Assembly (NCBI GenBank): GCA_943914815.1
Contig: CALUDL010000092.1
Span: forward strand, 1 to 6,396
Reading direction: 5' to 3'
Origin: an uncultured Brevibacterium sp.
Lineage (GTDB): Bacteria; Actinomycetota; Actinomycetes; Actinomycetales; Brevibacteriaceae
DNA length: 6,396 nt
The translations under genes were made by a program, and so were the position numbers. Below, in pieces: positions 1-5,230 of the stretch. Within the stretch, counting starts at the first letter, position 1. Each line of letters starts with the position of its first letter. Under the pieces are notes generated by a model, which was not told the origin of the DNA, did no database searches, and was given only the letters and a program-made list of their open reading frames with translations.

Positions 1-859
1 CAGGGTGGATGTCGCGGGCGAAGGTATCGCCCCACCGCTCCCCCAGACCTTTGGCGCTGAGGGCGTGGATAGCCAGGTTCATTCGTGCCATGCGCCACGT
101 GCGCTCGTTGAGTTCCTGACCGTAGATAGCAATCGCCGACGGATCCTTGTCGTGCGCGTCCAGGAACTTCTCGGCCTGAACGAACATGCCACCCGAACCA
201 CAACAGGGGTCGTACACACGCCCTTCGGTCGGTTCCAGGATCTCAACCAAGGTGCGAACCACTGAACGTGGGGTGTAGAACTCCCCACCCCGCTTGCCCT
301 CCGCAGAGGCGAACCTCGCGAGGAAGTATTCGTACACTTCGCCTAACAGATCCCGAGCACGCTCCGGTCCCTCGGAGGTAAATCGCGTGGTGCTGAACAG
401 ATCGACGAGCTCGCCCAGACGGCGCTGATCCACACTGTCGCTGTTGTAATTGTGCGGCAACGTGCCTTCCAGAGTGGGGTTGTCGGCCATGAGAGCTTCG
501 GCGGCTTCGTCAATGAGCTTGCCAATAGCCTTGAACTCACCGCCGGCCTCTTCCGTCTTTCCCTTGGAGTGGCTCTTGAGGTAATCCCACCGCGCCGTTT
601 TGGCCACCCAGAACACGTTCTTTTCGAGGTAAGCGTCGCGGTCTTCGAGCTCCTCTGCGATTTCTTCCGCGGAGGCGCCTTCCGCCTCGAGCTCTGCTTG
701 AAGTTCCAGGCGGCGGGCGTCGAAAGCATCGGTGACGTATTTGAGGAACACCAGGCCCAGGACGATGTCCTTGTACTGGGAAGCATCCATGGAGCCGCGC
801 AGCTTATCAGCGGCCTTCCACAGGGTGTCCTGAAATTCCTTGACGGGGGTGGCGATCAT
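1..859 (-). CDS. hsdM: Type I restriction-modification methylase subunit HsdM (N-terminal 286 codons, cut by window edge)
   Basis: N6-adenine methyltransferase subunit of a type I restriction-modification complex. It would use S-adenosylmethionine to methylate adenine at sites chosen by an HsdS subunit. The reading frame is open from ATG at 859 to the left edge. Residues 1-180 resemble the HsdM N-terminal helical domain: WKAADKLRGSMDASQYKD (residues 14-31), then LGLVFLKYVTDAF, an acidic helical stretch (about 52-80) and a VDQRRLGELVDLFS segment. The methylase core begins with GGEFYTPRSVVRTLVEIL (191-208) and SAM-binding motif I DPCCGSGGMF (217-226), followed by YGQELNERTWRMARMNLAIH (246-265), all typical of HsdM. 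The catalytic NPPF motif would lie beyond the edge and cannot be checked. It is the third gene of the operon, starting 9 bases after the preceding stop. Its ribosome-binding site is weak (GGAAAG, inside the end of the upstream gene), suggesting translational coupling. HsdS and HsdR would be expected to the left. The family is certain; completeness is unknown. Confidence 0.95.
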   Translation of the reverse strand, partial: MIATPVKEFQDTLWKAADKLRGSMDASQYKDIVLGLVFLKYVTDAFDARRLELQAELEAEGASAEEIAEELEDRDAYLEKNVFWVAKTARWDYLKSHSKGKTEEAGGEFKAIGKLIDEAAEALMADNPTLEGTLPHNYNSDSVDQRRLGELVDLFSTTRFTSEGPERARDLLGEVYEYFLARFASAEGKRGGEFYTPRSVVRTLVEILEPTEGRVYDPCCGSGGMFVQAEKFLDAHDKDPSAIAIYGQELNERTWRMARMNLAIHALSAKGLGERWGDTFARDIHP

Positions 860-868
860 ATGTGGAGT

Positions 869-2788
869 CTACTTTCCGGCGTAAACAAGGTTGAGTAAGG
901 CAGTGCTCGCGTGTTTGGCATCTCGCTCAAGTTGAAGCGCAACTGAACGTGCTTGGTCGAACGACCTGTTTGTGTCTGCGATAATCGCACGCTGGTTACG
1001 GCTAAGTTCTGGGATTGCGATGCGAGTCAACAGGAGTCGCCGTGGAAGCGCACCGCTAGTGTCGATGTTCACTGGGGCGTTTAGACACGTCGCAATGAAG
1101 TACGGATCATATTCGTCCGAAGTTGGGCGGAGTACCCTGGCATGCAGCGAGAGAACCCACGTTTGACCGTCGTCTTCGAGGACCCAAGCGTCGGAACCCC
1201 CGTGACGTGGCATCACGATGTCGCCAGGGCGCAGAACATCTCCGGTATCAAAGTCTTTGACGAAGGCGGGTGCTGCGTTGCGGTTCGCACTGGCAAGGCG
1301 CGCCTTGCCGGTTTGGAGTTCTTTGTCAGCGCGGTAAGTACCGGCGATTGATTCAAAATGACCTGATTTGATGAGGTCATCAAGCGTGGTGGACGTGGTG
1401 GACGGGGGGATTGCATCTGCTGAGACGCGAGGATTGCGAATGCGCATGAGTTCCTTAGTAGTTTTTTCGAGTTGTTGGAGAGCAGCTTCGAATGTGGATC
1501 CCGCCTCTTCAGGGCTTACAGGTTTAGTGAGGTAGGTTGAAGGGCAAAGTGAACCATCGTTAGTGACAACATCTGCCAATGTCACTGCCCGGTACGGCAC
1601 GTCTGTGGATTCACGCTTACGAGCAGCCGTGAGCCATTCCCCAATTCGAGTAGGGATAACTTCTGGAGACTGATCGGAAGCGTCGATGAGAAGTGGCTCG
1701 GTCACTTCGTCTGAACTCAAAACCCACAAGGCTGCCGGTACTCGCGTAGCTGAGAACATCCCGGATGGAAATTCGATGACGGCTTCAATCCGGCCTTCTG
1801 CAATGAGCCGTTGTCTGTGCTCTTTGAATAGTTCGCGGGATGTCGGAGACAAACCTGTGACGATGTACGCGTGCCCGCCGGGTGCCAGATGCTGAATTCC
1901 GTACAGAAGAAACAGTTCTTCAGTACCCAGCCCCCTCAGCAAGTAGTCGTTGTAACTGTGCTGTATCTTCTCTAAATCCTCTCGTGGGATGCGCACAGCT
2001 AACGGGGGTTCACAGACGATAAGATTTGCCTGGACATCAGCGAACGGGTCGTCAACGATCGAGTCGCCGGTCACGATGCGTGCATCGTGACCGGTCAGGT
2101 GCACGAATACTCGCGCTAAACTCGCGGCGTTTCCATTAATATCTGCGCCCAAAAGACGCGCCCCAGGCGCATGTTCGCCAACTCCAACGAGCGTTCCGGC
2201 AATTCCGCAAGCCGGATCTATCACGGTCGTAACGTCCTGAGTGGTAGTCGAAGCAGCTGCTACAACTGCTGCACTGGACAGTGAGTTGGCAGTGCCGTAC
2301 TGACTACGCATTCCGCGAGCGCCTATGCCGAGGAACCGGTCCACGATCAGTTGGGCAGCTTCGCTGTGGTTGTTCAGACGTAGTTTGGCAATACCGCGTT
2401 GGACGGATTCTAGTGTTGTGGCGCTTATGCGTGCCTTAAGATGATCGAATTCATCTGACGGTTCAAAGGCGGGATCTTTGTCCAAGGCCAGCAACGTGAG
2501 CACCACGAGCGGGATGCTGTGAACGGCGACATCGCTGCGTAGCAGGTTTGCCACTGCCCAGAGATTCGCGTACTGCATTTGCTCTTCGGCGCCTTCAGGC
2601 AACAAGTCGTTACGTTTGAGCCAGGCAACAATTGTTGTTGCCTCGAAAAGTGGTTTGCGTGGAGTGGATTCTTCCACGGGTTCAGGGAAATCGCTGTAAC
2701 GCTTTCGCCAGTTGCTGACGGCTGGACGGCTGACTTGGGCGAGCTCTGCGATGTCCTTGAGGGTAAGTTGACCGGTGGTTGCCATCAT
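869..2788 (-). CDS. HTH + N6-DNA-methylase-like + HsdS-like target-recognition fusion protein, probably catalytically altered
   Basis: A 639-residue protein with three visible parts. Residues about 8-57 are a helix-turn-helix resembling MerR/excisionase DNA binders (LTLKDIAELAQVSRPAVSNW). Residues about 150-420 have the N6_Mtase fold: motif I DPACGIAGT (191-199), an acidic-loop motif GADINGNAASLARV (214-227), and an HsdM-like stretch IEAVIEFPSGMF (334-345) before ALWVLSS. The catalytic motif IV, normally (N/D)PP(Y/F), reads CEPPLAV, with E260 for Asn/Asp and L263 for the aromatic residue, so adenine methylation is doubtful. Residues about 465-625 look like a type I specificity half: GHFESIAGTYR, DVLRPGDIVMPRHGG (517-531), YFIATCLN, IAIPELSRNQRAI, then a C-terminal coiled-coil-like helix. 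No nuclease motif is seen. ATG at 2788 directly abuts the NYN stop (TAAATG); a second in-frame ATG follows at once. Role inferred: a DNA-recognition or regulatory partner of the neighbouring HsdM. An active orphan methylase or a type II-like modification subunit remains possible. Confidence 0.85.
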   Translation of the reverse strand: MMATTGQLTLKDIAELAQVSRPAVSNWRKRYSDFPEPVEESTPRKPLFEATTIVAWLKRNDLLPEGAEEQMQYANLWAVANLLRSDVAVHSIPLVVLTLLALDKDPAFEPSDEFDHLKARISATTLESVQRGIAKLRLNNHSEAAQLIVDRFLGIGARGMRSQYGTANSLSSAAVVAAASTTTQDVTTVIDPACGIAGTLVGVGEHAPGARLLGADINGNAASLARVFVHLTGHDARIVTGDSIVDDPFADVQANLIVCEPPLAVRIPREDLEKIQHSYNDYLLRGLGTEELFLLYGIQHLAPGGHAYIVTGLSPTSRELFKEHRQRLIAEGRIEAVIEFPSGMFSATRVPAALWVLSSDEVTEPLLIDASDQSPEVIPTRIGEWLTAARKRESTDVPYRAVTLADVVTNDGSLCPSTYLTKPVSPEEAGSTFEAALQQLEKTTKELMRIRNPRVSADAIPPSTTSTTLDDLIKSGHFESIAGTYRADKELQTGKARLASANRNAAPAFVKDFDTGDVLRPGDIVMPRHGGSDAWVLEDDGQTWVLSLHARVLRPTSDEYDPYFIATCLNAPVNIDTSGALPRRLLLTRIAIPELSRNQRAIIADTNRSFDQARSVALQLERDAKHASTALLNLVYAGK

Positions 2789-3343
2789 TTACGCGGCCTC
2801 CTTGGTGTTTGGGTGGAGCTGAATAATGTTGGTGCTCATCGTTGGGGCAGTGACTGGCTGAGTAGCGTTTCGAGAGTAGCGGTCTTCTGAGAGATAGACC
2901 TCGTTTGCGGCAAACCGAAGTCGCTTAGAGAGCACGGAGCCGTGGGAGTACACCTTTGTTGGCACCCCGAACTCTGCAGCCCGGGCTACTGGTTCTGCGA
3001 AGATCCCATCACCAGAGACAAGCGCGATCTCATCAAACTGACCCACATTCATGCTTTCAATCTCTTCGACCAGCCGCAGGTCAGCGCCATCTGCTCCCAG
3101 TCCCATGAGCACACGAGCCCCTTCCCAACCTACGTTCACATCCCAGAAACTGCCTTTGTCTGATGCGATGACAACAATTTCCCCGTACTGAATGTTCAGC
3201 CAGCTAACGAGGGTCCGCTTACACCACTCAACTTGGACGGGGGACTGAACTGCCTGACCGTTGAAGTTTTCGATATCAACGAGGATCAAACGGCGAGGGT
3301 CGCCACCTGAGTGAAGTGGCCTGATGACCTGAGGTGCGTTCAT
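2789..3343 (-). CDS. NYN-domain (PIN-like) putative ribonuclease or nucleic-acid-binding protein
   Basis: A 184-residue protein whose residues about 18-155 fit the NYN domain, a PIN-like Rossmannoid fold found in LabA-like and other RNA-cleaving proteins. Visible landmarks are the first strand LILVDIENFNG (19-29), with acidic D23 and N26; a central strand IVVIASDKGSFWDVNVGWEG (56-75); GADGADLRLVEEIES (83-97), with D85 and D88; and IALVSGDGIFAEPVARAAEFG (106-126), matching the family SGDGDF block except that the second Asp is Ile. The tail after about residue 160 is low in structure. The acidic residues are spread as in metal-dependent PIN nucleases, so nuclease activity is plausible but unproven. 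It is the first gene of the operon with the HTH-methylase and hsdM. ATG 3343 has a good ribosome-binding site (AAAGGTG at 3358-3352, 8-nt spacer). NYN proteins beside type I RM-like genes suggest a defence or effector role; this is inference. Confidence 0.85.
   Translation of the reverse strand: MNAPQVIRPLHSGGDPRRLILVDIENFNGQAVQSPVQVEWCKRTLVSWLNIQYGEIVVIASDKGSFWDVNVGWEGARVLMGLGADGADLRLVEEIESMNVGQFDEIALVSGDGIFAEPVARAAEFGVPTKVYSHGSVLSKRLRFAANEVYLSEDRYSRNATQPVTAPTMSTNIIQLHPNTKEAA
2797..2803 (-). promoter_or_regulatory. Shine-Dalgarno AAGGAGG of the HTH-methylase gene, inside the NYN gene end
   Basis: A perfect AAGGAGG lies in the last codons of the NYN gene. It is 8 nt from ATG 2788 and 11 nt from the second ATG at 2785, which favours the first ATG. 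Together with the TAAATG junction it shows the two proteins are made from one message with coupled translation. Confidence 0.75.
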
Positions 3344-3385
3344 TTTCTGAACACCTTTCTGTTAATAACTGATTTAATGCTTCAT

Positions 3386-3414
3386 ACATTAACCTACGTT
3401 CACAGTCGCGTCAA
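3386..3414 (-). promoter_or_regulatory. Sigma70-type promoter of the NYN-HTH/methylase-hsdM operon
   Basis: On the minus strand the -35 box TTGACG (3414-3409) is followed after exactly 17 bases by TAATGT (3391-3386). Transcription would start near 3380, leaving about 36 nt of leader containing the AAAGGTG ribosome-binding site. A TTCACA half-site sits inside the spacer and another just upstream of the -35 box, so a protein bound there would be expected to affect polymerase. Confidence 0.7.
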
Positions 3415-3522
3415 GCGAATCTGCGTTCACAATTCCAAAATATTCTGGATTCTTGCGTATCCCCTGGTGATAAGCTTATGGCAACTCCAAAATTTCTTGT
3501 TCACAGCACGCTGTGAATGTAG
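3394..3522. repeat. Four-copy operator-like half-site array, consensus CTRCGTTCACAG
   Basis: Four related 12-mers lie in the control region: CTACGTTCACAG at 3394-3405 (+), CTGCGTTCACAA at 3421-3432 (+), TCTTGTTCACAG at 3495-3506 (+) and CTACATTCACAG at 3522-3511 (-). The core (G/A)TTCACA is shared by all. The last two face each other and form an 18-bp palindrome. The first lies between -35 and -10 of the operon promoter and the second abuts the -35 box. This geometry fits a repressor or autoregulator. The HTH domain of the second operon protein is one candidate binder, but that is inference. Confidence 0.6.
3500..3517. promoter_or_regulatory. 18-bp palindrome, likely primary operator
   Basis: TTCACAGC (3500-3507) and GCTGTGAA (3510-3517) are perfect 8-bp arms separated by AC. 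The site lies about 85 bp upstream of the operon -35 box, at the far end of the half-site array, and between the operon and the divergent small gene. No U-run follows, so a protein-binding site is more likely than a terminator. Confidence 0.55.
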
Positions 3523-3585
3523 ATTGCGGTTTTTTCGTAAGGAATAGGCCCTTATCCACGTAGGTTCCACTAGATGAGGTGCGAC

Positions 3586-3591
3586 TAGAAT
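3586..3591 (+). promoter_or_regulatory. Possible -10 box (TAGAAT) for the small plus-strand gene
   Basis: TAGAAT at 3586-3591 is a fair -10 hexamer about 93 bp upstream of the 55-codon gene. No good -35 box is found at 16-18 bp (only GGTTCC-like sequence), so it would need an activator, or it is chance. Confidence 0.22.
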
Positions 3592-3683
3592 CCCCTTCAA
3601 AGCTCAGGATGCGCACCTTCGGCAACACCCATAACCCCTGAGCCAAGGGGTACGGTGAGGGAAAAGAGATAAGGGAACAGGCG

Positions 3684-3851
3684 ATGACCACGTGGTACGA
3701 GATCTACCCACTTAGCACCCAGCGTGACTTCTGGGCCGTGCCCATGTGGGAGGACAAGCCTGAACTCGGTTCACCCACCCTTGAAGACGGCAGAGAAGTC
3801 AAAAACGTCATTGCCGACGGGTACGAATGCGACTACTACCGCAAAGGTTAA
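3684..3851 (+). CDS. Small acidic, aromatic-rich hypothetical protein (55 aa)
   Basis: The frame runs from ATG 3684 to TAA 3849-3851, giving 55 residues. It begins MTTWYEIYPLS and ends YECDYYRKG. By count it has 11 acidic and 6 basic residues and nine aromatics (W4, Y5, Y8, F16, W17, W22, Y47, Y51, Y52), so it is soluble, acidic and without a membrane segment or signal peptide. A purine-rich AAGGGAACAGG precedes the ATG and can serve as a ribosome-binding site. It lies between two defence loci, divergent from the NYN operon and converging on the abiF gene with only 13 bases between the stops. I do not recognise the family. Its composition would suit a small regulator, an antitoxin-like partner or a DNA mimic, but no function can be assigned. 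The main alternative is that it is not expressed. Confidence 0.5.
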   Translation: MTTWYEIYPLSTQRDFWAVPMWEDKPELGSPTLEDGREVKNVIADGYECDYYRKG

Positions 3852-3864
3852 GAGCTGCGAAGAG

Positions 3865-4806
3865 CTAGCGGTCGGCAGTAAGTAGCTTTGGCGCCATTTC
3901 GCCGTAGCGGGCTGGGGTTGCGATGCCTGCGGCAAGCAGGGCATTCGTGGCAAGGATTGGCTCGACTCGGTTGGCGAGCCAATCCTTCTGGAGTCCCGTC
4001 TTGGTGGCGACTTGGTCAAGCGCTACGAAGATCTTGTAGATCGAGTGATCGCTGAACTGGCGGTGGTCTCGTTTGGCTCGTCGGGCGATGTTGGAGAGGA
4101 GTCCTGGACGGTCGAGAACAGCGTGGTTCCACAGCTTTGCGCAGTGGGCGTTGCGGTTGCGTAAGTAGACGAATGACCGGACTTGGCTTGGCAGTGTGGT
4201 TGGAGAAACGTTCATCGACGCTGCCATGTCATGCAGGACGCCGGACTTGCTTGAAGCCTCAATGAGCCTGGACAGGCTGCCAAACGAGAAGGCCTCAACT
4301 GCTACCCAGATGGGCATACGTGCGTAGGCTTCGATGCTGTAAGCGCTGCCCGTCTTGATTTCATCGCGGTAGTGAGACACAAAGGTCTCCTTGCTGCGAC
4401 CCAGATTCGACAGTGCATGTTCTTCGACACGTTCGTCATTAGGATCAGGCGATTGCGTGAACCCGTCACCACGGGCGAACTCTCCGATCGCTCCGACACG
4501 TTGGGCGTAGTAGTAGGCGAACCGGGTTCTGAGGAGAACCTCGATCGGGTGGAGGACTTCGTCGCACACCGCAACCAGGTCTTGTTCGGCTTCGTAGAGT
4601 CGCTGGATCACTTCGAAGGATGAACCGTCGAGGAAGTGATTGTTGCCCGCCATTGGGTCAGCTTGCCAGTAACGGAAATATCCCGAGAACCGGTAGTAGT
4701 TCACGCGAGATAGGAACTCGGCTGCTGATGCGGTGTCGGTGACGGTCAAACCGCGTGCTTGAAGCAGTTTGACTTGTTCGTCGTAACTGAGCCAGCGCTT
4801 GACCAT
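3865..4806 (-). CDS. abiF: Abi family (Abi_2, AbiD/AbiF-type) HEPN abortive-infection protein
   Basis: A 313-residue protein of the Abi_2 family, abortive-infection toxins with a HEPN ribonuclease fold related to the HEPN domains of Cas13. Family landmarks in order: an N-terminal KRWLSYDEQVKLLQARGL; the signature VNYYRFSGYFRYW (35-47); helix EVLLRTRFAYYYAQ (89-102); PIWVAVEAFSFGSLSRL (165-181); and SFVYLRNRNAHCAKLWNH (211-228). The last contains the HEPN Rx4H motif as R216...H221, so the active site looks intact. Length is normal for the family. ATG 4806 is preceded by AGGGAG with a short 3-nt spacer. The gene lies directly downstream of a structured RNA on the same strand, as expected of AbiF loci where the RNA is thought to restrain the toxin. 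Predicted action: cytoplasmic RNA cleavage that stops growth on phage infection. Family is near certain; assignment to AbiF rather than AbiD rests on the RNA. Confidence 0.92.
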   Translation of the reverse strand: MVKRWLSYDEQVKLLQARGLTVTDTASAAEFLSRVNYYRFSGYFRYWQADPMAGNNHFLDGSSFEVIQRLYEAEQDLVAVCDEVLHPIEVLLRTRFAYYYAQRVGAIGEFARGDGFTQSPDPNDERVEEHALSNLGRSKETFVSHYRDEIKTGSAYSIEAYARMPIWVAVEAFSFGSLSRLIEASSKSGVLHDMAASMNVSPTTLPSQVRSFVYLRNRNAHCAKLWNHAVLDRPGLLSNIARRAKRDHRQFSDHSIYKIFVALDQVATKTGLQKDWLANRVEPILATNALLAAGIATPARYGEMAPKLLTADR

Positions 4807-4816
4807 GAGCTCCCTA

Positions 4817-4878
4817 GAAAATGAAAGGCCCCGGTCATTTGTGCATTGACCCTTGCGGGACTAGAGGCCTGACCGGGG
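4817..4878 (-). terminator. Terminator-like hairpin at the 3' end of the abiF RNA
   Basis: Nine perfect base pairs (4878-4870 with 4837-4829) close a 32-nt loop that carries a GCAA tetraloop hairpin. The stem is followed by CCUUUCAUUUU. The U-run is interrupted, so termination may be partial, giving both a free RNA and read-through into abiF, whose ATG is 23 bases beyond the stem. Confidence 0.45.
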
Positions 4879-4999
4879 ATCTATCACCTTCTACGGTACT
4901 TCAACGTGACCGTCTGGTCAACGTCACGTACCGAAGTCGGCGTCTCCACACCAGAGATCCAACCAACTCTCGACCGAGGTCGAGGCGAGCTAAACGACC
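4818..4999 (-). ncRNA. abiF-associated structured RNA (putative antitoxin/partner RNA)
   Basis: The roughly 180 nt upstream of abiF fold, in the minus-strand sense, into a compact set of helices. Helix 1 is 4984-4979 with 4974-4969 (CUCGAC/GUCGAG). Helix 2 is a closing stem, 4960-4955 with 4882-4877 (GGAUCU/AGAUCC). It encloses helix 3, 4952-4948 with 4943-4939, and a long helix 4. Helix 4 is made of 4936-4928 with 4899-4895 and 4891-4888, then ACG, a bulged U and UGACC with GGUCACGU around an AGAC loop. Helix 5 is a 9-bp terminal stem CCCCGGUCA/UGACCGGGG (4878-4870 with 4837-4829) containing a CCC-GCAA-GGG tetraloop hairpin. Helix 3 uses a U-G wobble that would be a C-A mismatch on the other strand, supporting this direction. 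The 3' end runs into a U-rich CCUUUCAUUUU. Position and size agree with the abiF RNA motif known from comparative genomics. The 5' end is inferred. Confidence 0.72.
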
Positions 5000-5005
5000 A
5001 TCCCC

Positions 5006-5011
5006 AAGCTA
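5006..5011 (-). promoter_or_regulatory. Possible -10 box (TAGCTT) for the abiF RNA
   Basis: Minus-strand TAGCTT at 5011-5006 would place a start near 4999, just before the first helix of the RNA. No good -35 box is found at 17 bp (TGGAGT). A TTGACG at 5054-5049 lies too far upstream to pair with it. Weak support only. Confidence 0.22.
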
Positions 5012-5230
5012 GTCAGGTTCATGCCGGAACTCCAGCGGCGTGGATCGCGTCAAGGCTGCCGCAGCGCTTCTCTTGATGCCCTGTCCGGATTCGCCGGTGC
5101 TCAGGGGCGTACGGGCAAGAGCCTTCCTCACGCCGTGTCCGGTTTCGGTGCTTGTCGTGCCTGACAGGTGAGAGCCTGGCGCATCCCGCGCCCGCGATTG
5201 TCTATCCGGCTCTCAGAATAGGAGCCGGTC
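5012..5230. other. Gene-free region with hairpins before the Bro relic
   Basis: No credible coding frame is seen. Structures present: CCCTG...CAGGG (5079-5083 with 5102-5106) enclosing CCGG-ATTCG-CCGG (5085-5097); an 8-bp perfect inverted repeat TGAGAGCC/GGCTCTCA (5169-5176 with 5208-5215) directly before the Bro ribosome-binding site; and a weak direct repeat around TGTCCGG at 5082-5088 and 5136-5142, each followed by a GGTGCT block. It may be the leader of the Bro gene or the edge of a lost phage segment. No function can be assigned. Confidence 0.4.

Larger units (their letters stand above)
3344..3683. other. AT-rich intergenic control region, 340 bp
   Basis: There is no convincing gene here. 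The region is visibly richer in A+T than its flanks and holds the minus-strand operon promoter, the half-site array with its palindrome, and possible plus-strand leader elements at 3586-3650. Those elements are a TAGAAT box, a 10-codon reading frame at 3609-3641 beginning MRTFG, and competing stems: GCTCAGG 3602-3608 with CCTGAGC 3637-3643, or CCCC 3635-3638 with GGGG 3647-3650. The rest shows nothing I recognise. Confidence 0.6.

Noticed and set aside
343..898. Open frames of 147 aa (minus) and 148 aa (plus) over the hsdM start
   Set aside because: Both are shadows. The frame that encodes a clear HsdM, with DPCCGSGG and GEFYTPR motifs, runs through this region to the left edge.
3541..3600. 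tRNA fragment or attachment site suggested by GGTTCCA and GAATCC-like strings
   Set aside because: No cloverleaf can be drawn and no matching second copy is present in the window.
3476..3691. 71-aa minus-strand frame in the intergenic region
   Set aside because: No ribosome-binding site, no recognisable sequence, and it runs through the operator palindrome and the start of the 55-codon gene.
3852..3890. Terminator between the convergent 55-codon gene and abiF
   Set aside because: Only short AGCTA/TAGCT and a direct AGAGCT repeat are present, with no GC stem plus T-run.
5065..5160. CRISPR-like or tandem repeat around TGTCCGG
   Set aside because: Only two imperfect units with unequal spacing, with no conserved repeat-spacer pattern.
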